Origin: Bacillus sp. SLBN-46
GTDB taxonomy: Bacteria > Bacillota > Bacilli > Bacillales > Cytobacillaceae
DNA: 64,000 nt
Direction of reading: 5' to 3'
Assembly: GCF_031453555.1 (NCBI RefSeq)
Contig: NZ_JAVIZM010000001.1
Coordinates: 2,177,001-2,241,000 of the forward strand
The number at the start of each line of letters is the position of its first letter. The first letter of the stretch is position 1. The position numbers and the translations under genes are program-made. Positions 37,560-46,083 of this stretch are shown piece by piece. The notes under the pieces are model-generated. The model saw nothing but the letters and a program-made list of their open reading frames with translations. It searched no databases and was not told the DNA's origin.

Positions 37560-40139
37560 TTATAATGGTTCACGCGATCCTGAACCTTGACCACTTGAAG
37601 GAGTTCCAGGAAGTGTAGCCGGAGGGGTGGTACCACCTTGGTCCCCACCATCTCCACCGTCATTTCCGTTGCCGTCTCCATTGTTATTTCCATTACCATT
37701 GTTATTACCGTTACCATTTCCATTTCCATTTCCATCACCGTTGTTGCCATTCCCATTCCCTTGATCAATTTCAGGGGTAGGAATCTCAATGGCAGTAGTA
37801 GCAGGGTCACTCCTTTTATTATCTACAATTGCAATAATTGAGAAGGAATATTTTGCTCCTGGAATTGCTGGTATCATTAATGTAGTTTCTGCTTGTGTGT
37901 ATTTCTTTTGAGCAGAACCATCATTGACAGTAATTTCGAACGTAACTGGTAAGTTTTTAGGGTTGTTGTAGTTCCATGTTAATGTAATGTTTTTAGTAAC
38001 TTCATCATATTTTGCACCTGCGTTTGCTGGTGCCTCAAGTTTGGTATACTTCTCGGATACCTTTTTAGGAGCATGCCCTTTTACAGCATATTCTGTAGTG
38101 ATTTCACTATCCGGCGTATATTCACTAGCAAGTACTGGAGGCATGGATCCTTTTTCGATTCTAACCTTTTGCACACTGTTAGGCATCTTGAAATCAGGTG
38201 TTTCAATATCTTTTGAGATATAAGCCATAAGATTTTTAAAGATCAGCTGTGCAATTCTTTGATTGTCTCCGACTGCTTTAATTGGTGTTGAGCGGTCTTT
38301 GTATCCTGTCCAAATAGATGCAGTGTAATTGGTAGTATAGCCAGTAAACCAAGCATCCGGGACAGAGCTGCTACTTTTTATATTCCATTTCTTCATTTCT
38401 TCATCTGTATAATTTGTAGTTCCTGTTTTTCCGGCAATTGGAAGTCCTGGTACTTTTGCTCTTGTTCCTGTTCCAGGAGATACGAGAACACTTTTTAACA
38501 TATCTGTAACCATAAAGGCAGTTGAATCCTTCATGACTACCTTTGGTTTAGGTTCAGAGCTAATCATTGTACCATCACGCAATTTTATTTTATTTATAGC
38601 ATGTGGTTTTGTATAAAGACCATTATTTCCAAATGCGCTATAGGCTCCAGCCATTTCTAGTGGGGAAACACCAACGGTTTTGCCGCCAAATCCTCCAATG
38701 GCATAGGATTCATATATCTCTTTTAAAGGAATACCAAGACCTAAAGCAAATTCCATTGCTTTATCTAAGCCCACTTGTTGTAGTGCCTGAACGGCAGGGG
38801 TGTTCCTAGATAATTGCAGGGCAGTTCTAATCGTCATGGGGCCTTTATACTTTTGGTCCCAGTTCCCGAATTTTTTCCCAGTTGAATATGTAATGGGTTT
38901 ATCTTCAATCATTTCATATGTTCCCCAATTTAAATATTCAATCGCAGGACCGTAATCAAGAACAGGTTTTATCGTTGATCCTGGCTGGCGCTGAGTATCG
39001 ATTGCGTAGTTGAAACCGCGCTTTACCTGCTGGTTCCGTCCACCACCAATGGCCCGAATTTCTCCTGTCTTTGTATCTAAAAGGGCAATACCAGCTTGAA
39101 ATTCTTCATCTGGATAGTTAATAATACCTTCTCTTGAATTTAGGATTTTTTCTACTTGATCTTGGGCATTCGTATCTAAGGTTGTATAAATCGTTAAACC
39201 ATCTGTAAAAATATCAAAATCGGTAGTTGCTTTTACTTCATCAATAACAGCATCAACAAATGCACCGTATGGGTCTTCATCTACCTTACGCTGATCTGGT
39301 GGTAAAACGGTCGATGCAACTGAAACCTTTTTCGCTTCTTCCATTTGCTCTTTTGTAATATATCCATGCTGATGCATTAATGTTAAGACGATGTTCCGTC
39401 TTTTCTCAGCTAAGTCAGGGTGTGTAAATGGATTATAGTTATTAGGACTTTGAGGCATCCCTGCAATTTGAGCAGCTTCTGATAACGTTAAATCCTTTAG
39501 TTCTTTGCCATAATAAATTTTTGCCGCAGTAGCAATACCGTGACTGTTTTGTGATACAAACACCTTATTTACATACATTTCAAAGATTTGGTGCTTTGTA
39601 TATTGTTGTTCAAGCTTATACGAAAGCCATGCTTCCTGAACTTTTCGCTTTAATGTTTTTTCATGAGTTAAAAAGGAGTTTTTAACTACCTGCTGGGTAA
39701 TGGTACTACCACCTTCTGCACCAAATCCGTGTTGGAAGTTTGCTATAACGGCTCCTCCAAGGCGAATGGGGTCAATCCCGTGATGCTTGTAAAAACGATA
39801 ATCTTCTGTCGCTAAAATGGCATTTTCAACTTGCTTTGGTATGTCCTTATAATTCACATATTCGCGGTTTACGGCACCTACTTCAGTAATCGGTTTGTCA
39901 TCTTTATCTAATATTTTAGAAGGGATTGGATCTTTCAATAGTTTAGGGTCAAGTTCGGGAGCATCCTTTACTAAATAGGCGAAAGTCCCAACTCCAGTAA
40001 TAATACCTACGATTCCAAGAATAACAAGACTTAAAAATATTTTCTTAAAAAGTCCGCCTGATTTTTTCTTGGCTTTTGGTTTACCATTGGATTGGAGTTT
40101 CTTTCGGCGCTCCTCTCTTGATTTGTATTGTTCAGACAT
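37560..40139 (-). CDS. ponA: Class A penicillin-binding protein 1
   Basis: This 859-residue bifunctional peptidoglycan synthase has a basic cytoplasmic N-terminus, a membrane anchor at about residues 33-56, a GT51 glycosyltransferase domain (TEDYRFYKHHGIDPIR near 111-126; EGGSTITQQ) and a transpeptidase domain with STIK, SRN and KTGTTN active-site motifs. A fibronectin-like domain follows, and the last 60 or so residues are a Gly/Asn/Asp repeat tail (NGNGNNGDGNGNG...) followed by TTPPATLPGTP. It lies downstream of recU on the minus strand, the recU-ponA operon of Bacillus. Confidence 0.95.
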   Translation of the reverse strand: MSEQYKSREERRKKLQSNGKPKAKKKSGGLFKKIFLSLVILGIVGIITGVGTFAYLVKDAPELDPKLLKDPIPSKILDKDDKPITEVGAVNREYVNYKDIPKQVENAILATEDYRFYKHHGIDPIRLGGAVIANFQHGFGAEGGSTITQQVVKNSFLTHEKTLKRKVQEAWLSYKLEQQYTKHQIFEMYVNKVFVSQNSHGIATAAKIYYGKELKDLTLSEAAQIAGMPQSPNNYNPFTHPDLAEKRRNIVLTLMHQHGYITKEQMEEAKKVSVASTVLPPDQRKVDEDPYGAFVDAVIDEVKATTDFDIFTDGLTIYTTLDTNAQDQVEKILNSREGIINYPDEEFQAGIALLDTKTGEIRAIGGGRNQQVKRGFNYAIDTQRQPGSTIKPVLDYGPAIEYLNWGTYEMIEDKPITYSTGKKFGNWDQKYKGPMTIRTALQLSRNTPAVQALQQVGLDKAMEFALGLGIPLKEIYESYAIGGFGGKTVGVSPLEMAGAYSAFGNNGLYTKPHAINKIKLRDGTMISSEPKPKVVMKDSTAFMVTDMLKSVLVSPGTGTRAKVPGLPIAGKTGTTNYTDEEMKKWNIKSSSSVPDAWFTGYTTNYTASIWTGYKDRSTPIKAVGDNQRIAQLIFKNLMAYISKDIETPDFKMPNSVQKVRIEKGSMPPVLASEYTPDSEITTEYAVKGHAPKKVSEKYTKLEAPANAGAKYDEVTKNITLTWNYNNPKNLPVTFEITVNDGSAQKKYTQAETTLMIPAIPGAKYSFSIIAIVDNKRSDPATTAIEIPTPEIDQGNGNGNNGDGNGNGNGNGNNNGNGNNNGDGNGNDGGDGGDQGGTTPPATLPGTPSSGQGSGSREPL
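37645..37760 (-). repeat. Low-complexity Gly/Asn/Asp-coding repeat in ponA
   Basis: Degenerate short repeats of the form CCATT(A/T)CC and CCGTT(A/G)CC encode the Gly-Asn-rich tail of PBP1. Unit length and order are irregular, as in slippage-prone tracts. Confidence 0.75.
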
Positions 40140-40178
40140 ATTATAATTCCTTCCTTTCTAACTTCCACTTTTCCACTT

Positions 40179-40790
40179 TTAGAAGATATAAAGTCTTTCT
40201 ATTACTTTAATATAGTTAATTCTAGGTTGAAATCCAAGTGGAATGTGATGACCTTTTTCTTCAATTTCTTCTTTGGTAATTGATTTTCTACCACCGCTCA
40301 ACATTCGTTCCCAATACATTAACAAATGTTTTGCTTCTAACAGGAATACTTGTTCAAATTTGGTGAAACGAAGAATAACGAAACAAATACCTCCTTGAGA
40401 AATGACCTCTTCCATATGCTGAATTTGGTGCTCGTGGAAGTTTTTCAATGGAAAGGAGGTAGGGTTTTGCGTTTCTTTTGCTTCAAAATCAATATATTTA
40501 CCTTTATATACCCCATTATAATCAGTAGTAGACGCAAGCTTAAAATAAGCTTCTTTAATAACTGCAGCGCTTCGATTTGGATAGTCAACCTGAACGATTT
40601 GAACAGGTGTAGGTTTTTTGTGAATCACGGCAATTTTTCTTTCACGATAGTATTCATTTGTTTCATTTAAATCTTCCTCTAGTGTCATACCCCGGTTACT
40701 ATAAGAACTGTTTTTCTTTTTTTTGATTGTATTTCCAGATTCCTCTTCATTCGGTTTGTACTTTTTTCCATTCGGATAGTTAAAATTCAT
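40179..40790 (-). CDS. recU: Holliday junction resolvase RecU
   Basis: RecU cleaves four-way junctions during recombination and chromosome segregation. The 203-residue protein has the family segments [18 protein letters not shown], the catalytic [21 protein letters not shown] and [11 protein letters not shown]. The start [13 protein letters not shown] fits the family. ponA begins about 40 bases after its stop. Confidence 0.95.
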   Translation of the reverse strand: MNFNYPNGKKYKPNEEESGNTIKKKKNSSYSNRGMTLEEDLNETNEYYRERKIAVIHKKPTPVQIVQVDYPNRSAAVIKEAYFKLASTTDYNGVYKGKYIDFEAKETQNPTSFPLKNFHEHQIQHMEEVISQGGICFVILRFTKFEQVFLLEAKHLLMYWERMLSGGRKSITKEEIEEKGHHIPLGFQPRINYIKVIERLYIF

Positions 40791-40982
40791 ATTTTTGCAC
40801 CTCTCAAGCTATTCCCTATCATACCAAATCTTAGAGTAATTGAGGTGTATAAAATATAGTTGTTAACACACTCTAATAACAATTGTACCGTGAAAGTTCT
40901 ACATAATCATGATTCATTTTTCTTAGAAGGCGTAAATCCATAGGACTCATTCTCTATTAAAAAATATAAGGGAAGATGAACA

Positions 40983-41966
40983 ATGAATATGAATCACCTA
41001 ACGATACAGGAACAAACAATCATTCGTCAAATTATACATGAAACGAATAAGAAAAACATCGATAACGTATCAAGAACAGAAGCCTATTTTACATATTTTA
41101 AGAAAAATCCTGATATCATTTGGTCCTTTCTTGCAAGCATGGTTTCAAGAAACGGCGGATGGAATATGTGTGATCTCGAGGGACACATATTTCCGCATCT
41201 TTTAGCAGAAAAAGTGAGGAAACAGCTTTTCCTTACGTACGAGAGAGCTAACTGGCTTATTTTTCATGACGTTTTTCCACAATTGCTGCTCTATGAATAT
41301 TCGACGAAAATAAATCGGCCAATGTTTCATTTACTTCCTTATTTCCATGTATCTTCTTTTATACAAATTGAGTGGCAGAGATACTGGATTAATAATGATA
41401 AGGAAAGGCTCACAAGGGCTTTGATAATTAATGAGCAAAATGTGATCCATACACCTGTGATTGAGCATCCTGTATATAAGAAAAAGGTCTTTCATTCTAT
41501 GATTTTTTCTTTTCAGGATTGGCTTCATTTTAGCTGTGTCCTGTTTCCTACTTGCGGGGGGGAAGTGTATGGTGCAAGTGTTAATGGATTTAAATCATTA
41601 TCGAAGAGAATAAATTTAGGTAAGAGATTGGCGAGTATCCTTTTTCATCCAAGGTTGTTCCCATACTTTTTGGAGTTTGCTGAGAAAACACCGCATACTG
41701 GATCAAGATATGATTATGAAAAGTATTTTAAGAATAAAACAGAGAGAAGGACTCCAGTACTTAGGGCCACCTTTCCAGTAATTGAACATCATCAGCATTC
41801 TTACAAGGACTGGAGCTTAGAGAGGCGAGTATCTCCAGTTTGGTTGTATTTCCCTGCCCGCCATCGACATCCGATACATCTTACAGATTGGTATTATAAA
41901 AAATCACATCAGCTTCAATTAATGCTGTCACTCCATCAAGTATTGCAATTGAAAAAGTGGGAATAA
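40983..41966 (+). CDS. yppC: DUF2515 family protein YppC
   Basis: The 327-residue protein resembles the B. subtilis YppC/DUF2515 family by length, position opposite recU, and segments such as EAYFTYFKKNPDIIWSFLAS and MVSRNGGWNMCDL. It is rich in His, Trp and aromatic residues, with no obvious signal peptide. AAGGGAAGATGAACA precedes the ATG. Function unknown. Confidence 0.82.
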   Translation: MNMNHLTIQEQTIIRQIIHETNKKNIDNVSRTEAYFTYFKKNPDIIWSFLASMVSRNGGWNMCDLEGHIFPHLLAEKVRKQLFLTYERANWLIFHDVFPQLLLYEYSTKINRPMFHLLPYFHVSSFIQIEWQRYWINNDKERLTRALIINEQNVIHTPVIEHPVYKKKVFHSMIFSFQDWLHFSCVLFPTCGGEVYGASVNGFKSLSKRINLGKRLASILFHPRLFPYFLEFAEKTPHTGSRYDYEKYFKNKTERRTPVLRATFPVIEHHQHSYKDWSLERRVSPVWLYFPARHRHPIHLTDWYYKKSHQLQLMLSLHQVLQLKKWE

Positions 41967-41994
41967 AAAAGCAAGGTTTCCCTTGCTTTTTTTT
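41965..41994. terminator. Bidirectional terminator between yppC and sspM
   Basis: AAAAAAGCAAGG pairs with CCTTGCTTTTTT across TTTC; A and T runs allow use by both convergent genes. Confidence 0.85.
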
Positions 41995-42003
41995 GCTGTT
42001 TTT

Positions 42004-42111
42004 TTACTCAGCTGGGCGATTAGGGCCCTCTAGCTTCTTATCACCATAGCCTGTTCTTTTTGCTGTTTCTGATTGTGTTTGTTTAGTGGTTTGGTTTGTC
42101 TTTTTTGCCAT
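42004..42111 (-). CDS. sspM: Small acid-soluble spore protein, SspM-like
   Basis: A 35-residue open reading frame begins MAKKTNQTTKQTQSETAK and ends DKKLEGPNRPAE. The terminal LxGPNRP pattern recalls B. subtilis SspM (which ends KLGGPNRPST as I remember it), encoded at this position. GGAGGTG lies eight bases before the ATG. Such proteins are made in the forespore under sigma-G; I did not identify that promoter with confidence. SspL-type naming is an alternative. Confidence 0.75.
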   Translation of the reverse strand: MAKKTNQTTKQTQSETAKRTGYGDKKLEGPNRPAE

Positions 42112-42307
42112 TTTTAAAACACCTCCAATAGTAGCTTGTGCGGTTTTTCAATTTTTCATGCGAACTTAAAAGATGTCGAATAGACATTAGTAATATGCAG
42201 TTTTGACACTATCTTTGACGAATTGCTTCTAGTTTTGTCATGCCGGAAGGAAGCCTATGAAAGAAGGAGAATTATACCTAATAGAATAATGCGAGGAGGA
42301 TTTATAT

Positions 42308-42583
42308 ATGAATAAGCCGCTGTCCGAAAAGGAAAAATTGCTTACTATGCTGACAGAGATATACGATCAATTAGAAGAATTGGAGTCCGTTCTTGAAGCA
42401 TCTTTCTCCGACCTTCGCACCAGTTTAAATCAAGAGGAACAGGAAAAATTCACGATACCCGTTCAAAAACTTTCAGCCATAGAAAATAAAATAGAAAACC
42501 AAAGTGCTACTCCAGACATATTAGATGGGTACTCAGACAACAAACAAATAGCAAAAGCTCTAAAACTTGAATTAGGATTTTAA
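42308..42583 (+). CDS. Small conserved helical protein of unknown function
   Basis: The 91-residue protein (MNKPLSEKEKLLTMLTEIYD...) is acidic and predicted helical, with LEELESVLEASFSDLRTSL in its first half. GCGAGGAGGATTTATAT is a strong site before the ATG. It lies between sspM and yppE, where B. subtilis has YppD, but I cannot confirm homology. Confidence 0.75.
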   Translation: MNKPLSEKEKLLTMLTEIYDQLEELESVLEASFSDLRTSLNQEEQEKFTIPVQKLSAIENKIENQSATPDILDGYSDNKQIAKALKLELGF

Positions 42584-42610
42584 TTACCGTTAAAATGAAA
42601 GTACCTGGCA

Positions 42611-42641
42611 AAAGTAGCAATGGAAACTGCTACTTTTTTAT
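42611..42641 (+). terminator. Terminator before yppE
   Basis: AAAGTAGCA pairs with TGCTACTTT across an eight-base loop, followed by TTTATTTTG. Confidence 0.75.
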
Positions 42642-42669
42642 TTTGTATTAGTAGAAGGGAATAAAAGAA

Positions 42670-43026
42670 ATGTTAGAAGAAATTTTCCATTTAACAGAAA
42701 AGCTTTTGAATTATAACCAATTATTCATGAAATATTACCAGGAAGGACGGAATACAGGCATAAAGTATGAATTTAACGATGTAATTAAACCATTTTCAGA
42801 TGAAGTGAAAGGCATAAATGACGAGTGGAAAAAGGAAATGAAAAAATGGCTGACAGTGACCGATCATAAACATCTTCATTTAAAGCAAATTGACACTACA
42901 TCAGAACATATTGAACAATTATCCATTCAAGCCTTCTTTCCTGAAACTAGTAGAACAAGGTTTTTAAATGCGCATCGTACAGTAGACTATTTCTTGCAGG
43001 AAGTTATAAAAGAATTAAAGAAATAG
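42670..43026 (+). CDS. yppE: DUF1798 family protein YppE
   Basis: The 118-residue helical protein has YYQEGRNTGIKYEFNDVIKP and RTRFLNAHRTVDYFLQEVIKE, the pattern of YppE/DUF1798. It is preceded by AGAAGGGAATAAAAGAA. Function is unknown; position among the ypp genes agrees with B. subtilis. Confidence 0.83.
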   Translation: MLEEIFHLTEKLLNYNQLFMKYYQEGRNTGIKYEFNDVIKPFSDEVKGINDEWKKEMKKWLTVTDHKHLHLKQIDTTSEHIEQLSIQAFFPETSRTRFLNAHRTVDYFLQEVIKELKK

Positions 43027-43027
43027 A

Positions 43028-43052
43028 AAAGAGATGCTGAGGCATCTCTTTA
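43028..43052. terminator. Hairpin terminator between yppE and yppF
   Basis: AAAGAGATGC pairs with GCATCTCTTT over a TGAG loop between the two convergent genes. Confidence 0.75.
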
Positions 43053-43061
43053 ATAGGTGTT

Positions 43062-43271
43062 TTATGAATTTTCGATGAGGGAGTTTTCGCTTTCTGTCTT
43101 AGGTATTACCGCACCTTGATTTTCAAGTTCACGGACAAGTAGGCGATATTCTTTAATGCTAATTTCGTTATGAATATACGCTTTCTTAGCAAAATCCATT
43201 AATGCGTTAACGTCATCTGTTTGATAGTCCCGACTTTGAATAAATTTGCTTTTTAATTCGTGAATGTCCAT
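43062..43271 (-). CDS. yppF: YppF-like small protein
   Basis: The 69-residue protein contains DFAKKAYIHNEISIKEYRLL followed by VRELENQGA, similar to YppF in place and pattern. GGAGGAG is six bases before ATG 43271; the longer in-frame start reads through this site. Function unknown. Confidence 0.75.
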   Translation of the reverse strand: MDIHELKSKFIQSRDYQTDDVNALMDFAKKAYIHNEISIKEYRLLVRELENQGAVIPKTESENSLIENS

Positions 43272-43368
43272 ATTTAGCTCCTCCTTCATCCTTTTTATTA
43301 TCGTAACACGAAAAGAAAGGATTCCTAGTTTTTAAAATATTTAAACTTTAGACAAAATTCCTCTTTAT

Positions 43369-43396
43369 TTGACAATGTCCTTTGCTATAAAATAAT
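43369..43396 (+). promoter_or_regulatory. Candidate promoter before yppG
   Basis: A perfect TTGACA at 43369-43374 is followed after 16 bases by AATAAT at 43391-43396. The yppG start is 65 bases downstream. Confidence 0.55.
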
Positions 43397-43460
43397 CACC
43401 TTTTTATTCAGTTCTTCATAAACTGTGTAATAGAGAATGATAAAGAGGAGATGTTTGCCC

Positions 43461-44015
43461 ATGATCAGTGGAAAAAGACCAAATCATTTCTTTAATTATG
43501 GATACTCGGGGCAAATGATGCACCAAGATCCGGTAAGCACTCAATGGCAGCAACCGAATATGAATCGAAACCAGCCATATCCTTACCAAAATCAAGTTCA
43601 AAATTATGAATGGAATCCCTATCAACAACAAAATCCATACTACCCGCAGACACTTCAGCCATATAATCAAAACTATCAACAAGGCTATGTGCCACAAAAT
43701 GCGCCATACCAGAGTCAACCATATTCTCAAAAGGATTCGCAATTTCTTTTCCAGAACCCGTTGCAGCCAAAGGAGGAAATGAATCCTCCCCAATCCTACA
43801 TGCCTATGAATGGATACCCGATGATGAATCCTTATCCAAAATCAAATATGATTCCTAAACAACCAGGTGGGGTACAATCATTATTAAATTCCTTTAAATC
43901 ACAAGATGGATCGGTAGATTTTACGAAAATGGTTAATACTGCAGGACAAATGATGAATGCTGTCAATCAAGTATCATCGCTTGTAAAAGGATTTGGTGGG
44001 ATATTTAAAGTATGA
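43461..44015 (+). CDS. yppG: YppG-like Gln/Pro/Tyr-rich protein
   Basis: The 184-residue protein has a low-complexity N-terminal two-thirds rich in Gln, Asn, Pro and Tyr (for example NPYQQQNPYYPQTLQPYNQN) and a conserved C-terminal helix region, GGVQSLLNSFKSQDGSVDFT ending SSLVKGFGGIFKV. That architecture matches the YppG family, considered coat-like. AAAGAGGAGATG precedes ATG 43461 by about ten bases. Role in the spore coat is inferred from composition and family. Confidence 0.8.
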   Translation: MISGKRPNHFFNYGYSGQMMHQDPVSTQWQQPNMNRNQPYPYQNQVQNYEWNPYQQQNPYYPQTLQPYNQNYQQGYVPQNAPYQSQPYSQKDSQFLFQNPLQPKEEMNPPQSYMPMNGYPMMNPYPKSNMIPKQPGGVQSLLNSFKSQDGSVDFTKMVNTAGQMMNAVNQVSSLVKGFGGIFKV

Positions 44016-44020
44016 GGGAA

Positions 44021-44060
44021 GAGGCTGACTCATAGCTACGTGAGTCAGCCTCATTGCTTT
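44021..44060. terminator. Bidirectional terminator between yppG and hsp20
   Basis: GAGGCTGACTCA pairs perfectly with TGAGTCAGCCTC across an eight-base loop; the T run on the plus strand is interrupted. Confidence 0.75.
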
Positions 44061-44070
44061 TAGTGCTTTT

Positions 44071-44553
44071 TTAATCTTCAATTTCGATCATCTTTCCTTT
44101 TTCTTGCGGGATTTTAATTTGTAGTAAGCCGTCCCTGTAGGAGGCTTTTACCATTTTTTCATTGATTGCATGTGGAAGTGAAATGGTCCTGGATGTGTGC
44201 TGTCGAGTAATTCTTTGGCGATATAGTTTATTTATGTCGTCCTCTTCTGTTTCTAGCTCTTTATTTTCTACTGATATGGTTAAGTAATTTCCCGTAATAT
44301 TTAAATTGATTTGCTCTCTTTTTACCCCAGGAAGTTCAGCTGTGATGATATATTCTTTTCCGGTTTCAACCGTTTCTACATGAAAACCAGATCCAACTGG
44401 AAAAGGAGTTTTAAAGAAATCATCAATTGATTGTAAAAATCCCCTTACTGGTTTTTCAGTGAAGAAATCATTCATCGATTTAAATAATTCCCTAAAAGGC
44501 TCAGGCAATGGTTTCTTTCCGTTATTTTTATCTTCAGGCAGCATAGATGACAT
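44071..44553 (-). CDS. Hsp20/alpha-crystallin family small heat shock protein
   Basis: The 160-residue protein has an alpha-crystallin domain starting VETVETGKEYIITAELPGVK and ending ASYRDGLLQIKIPQEKGK, the usual A-x-x-x-G-x-L motif of the family. It holds unfolded proteins until ATP chaperones act. GGAGTGAGGAGGAACTATT precedes the ATG. No CIRCE element was seen upstream. It is divergent from hcp. Confidence 0.9.
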   Translation of the reverse strand: MSSMLPEDKNNGKKPLPEPFRELFKSMNDFFTEKPVRGFLQSIDDFFKTPFPVGSGFHVETVETGKEYIITAELPGVKREQINLNITGNYLTISVENKELETEEDDINKLYRQRITRQHTSRTISLPHAINEKMVKASYRDGLLQIKIPQEKGKMIEIED

Positions 44554-44667
44554 AATAGTTCCTCCTCACTCCAATATTTCACTTCATATAATATGCAGAT
44601 GAAACTAGGGAGGTGCCGCCATAATATGGCTATAAACTTTTGAACGATTTATTACAACTTGAATTTC

Positions 44668-44710
44668 TGTGATATATATCACATTAATATTGTGTGATTG
44701 TTTGTATGCT
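44668..44710 (+). promoter_or_regulatory. Fnr-type box and promoter of hcp
   Basis: TGTGATATATATCACA at 44668-44683 is a perfect inverted repeat matching TGTGA-N6-TCACA. TATGCT at 44705-44710 starts 29.5 bases from the box centre, placing the box at about -41.5 from the likely transcription start, the position of an activator that contacts the -35 region. Confidence 0.85.
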
Positions 44711-44743
44711 AGGCAGTAGTTTTAGGAAAGTGAGGAAAAATAC

Positions 44744-46042
44744 ATGTTCTGTTATCAGTGTGAACAAACACCATCAGGTGGTTGTAAAGTTATTGGAGTA
44801 TGTGGAAAAGATGAAACTATTGCCAGTTTACAAGATACCATTATTTTTGGATTAAAAGGTATTGCAGCTTATCGCACACATGCTAATCAACTGGGATATA
44901 CAGATGCTTTTGTAGATGCAACCACACATGAGGCATTATACTTAACGTTAACCAATTCTAACTTTAACGTGCAGGAACATATCGACATGGCGATGAAAGT
45001 AGGGCAGGCAGCTGTCCGTGTGATGGGAATGCTTGATGAAGCCCATACCAATCGTCTAGGCATTCCAGAACCTATCCGTGTAAGTCAAAATAAAATTGAG
45101 GGTAAATGTATTGTTGTTACTGGACATAATCTTTTTGCATTAGAAGAGTTATTAAAGCAAACAGAAGGAAAGGGCATAAATATATATACCCACTCTGAAA
45201 TGTTGCCCGCTCATGGTTATCCTGCATTAAAGAAATATACCCATTTAAAAGGTAATATCGGTAAAGCATGGTATGATCAGCGCCGCCTTTTTGAGGCATT
45301 TCCTGGAGCTATACTGGCAACTACTAACTGTGTTATGCCTATTAAAGGGACTTATGCGGATAGAATGTTCACATATGAAGTGGCCGGGCTAGAGAATGTA
45401 GAAAAAATTGTGAACGATGACTTTTCTCCTTTAATTGAGAGAGCATTAGAGCTTCCTGAAGCAGCAGTAGATTCAAATGAGACATTACTAACAGGGTTTC
45501 ATCATGAAACGGTTTTAGGTTTAGCACCTGAGGTAATAGAGGCGGTAAAAGCAGGGAAGATTAAGCGGTTCTTTGTTATTGCTGGATGTGATGCTCCTGG
45601 GCATGGAGGTGATTATTACCGTGAACTGGCAACATCCCTGCCACCAGAAGCAGTTATTTTAACCACCTCTTGTGGAAAATTCCGCTTTAATGATGTGGAT
45701 TATGGGGTTGTTCCTGGGACAAATATTCCAAGATACATTGATCTTGGGCAATGTAATAACTCCGGTTCAACGGTGAAAATTGCAATGGCATTAGCTGATG
45801 CCTTCGAATGTGAAATTAACGAGCTTCCCGTAAGTATTGTATTATCTTGGTTTGAACAAAAAGCGGTTGCTATTCTTCTTGGACTTTTCAGCTTAGGTAT
45901 CCGAGATATCCGCATTGGACCTAAACCGCCAGAATTTATTTCTGAAGGAGTTCTTCAGGTCCTCCAAGAAACATTTAACTTAAAATTAATTGGTACGGCA
46001 AAAGAAGATATGGAAGAAATGCTTCAGCTTGCTGTAAAATAA
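44744..46042 (+). CDS. hcp: Hybrid-cluster protein (hydroxylamine/NO reductase Hcp), short class
   Basis: Hcp contains a [4Fe-4S] cluster and a hybrid Fe-S-O cluster and reduces hydroxylamine or NO during nitrosative stress. The N-terminal cluster motif C-x2-C-x7-C-x5-C (Cys3, 6, 14, 20) is intact; hybrid-cluster ligands lie in CDAPGHGG, TTSCGKFRFN and GQCNNSG. At 432 residues it lacks a helical bundle of the longer classes, so it is a class III-like form. An Fnr-type box precedes it, and a Crp/Fnr regulator is encoded convergently after it. Confidence 0.94.
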   Translation: MFCYQCEQTPSGGCKVIGVCGKDETIASLQDTIIFGLKGIAAYRTHANQLGYTDAFVDATTHEALYLTLTNSNFNVQEHIDMAMKVGQAAVRVMGMLDEAHTNRLGIPEPIRVSQNKIEGKCIVVTGHNLFALEELLKQTEGKGINIYTHSEMLPAHGYPALKKYTHLKGNIGKAWYDQRRLFEAFPGAILATTNCVMPIKGTYADRMFTYEVAGLENVEKIVNDDFSPLIERALELPEAAVDSNETLLTGFHHETVLGLAPEVIEAVKAGKIKRFFVIAGCDAPGHGGDYYRELATSLPPEAVILTTSCGKFRFNDVDYGVVPGTNIPRYIDLGQCNNSGSTVKIAMALADAFECEINELPVSIVLSWFEQKAVAILLGLFSLGIRDIRIGPKPPEFISEGVLQVLQETFNLKLIGTAKEDMEEMLQLAVK

Positions 46043-46073
46043 ACAAAAACCCGTCTTTGGCGGGTTTTTGTTT
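46041..46073. terminator. Bidirectional terminator between hcp and its neighbouring regulator
   Basis: AAACAAAAACCCG pairs with CGGGTTTTTGTTT across a seven-base loop; both convergent genes can use it. Confidence 0.88.
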
Positions 46074-46083
46074 ATTAATAGGA

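Noticed and set aside
37638..37841. Plus-strand frame coding Ile/Val/Ser/Thr repeats opposite ponA
   Set aside because: It is the reverse-strand shadow of the ponA Gly/Asn tail, with no start signal.
43416..43793. Minus-strand frames of 92-125 codons opposite yppG
   Set aside because: Composition and lack of start signals show they are shadows of the Gln/Asn/Pro-rich yppG.
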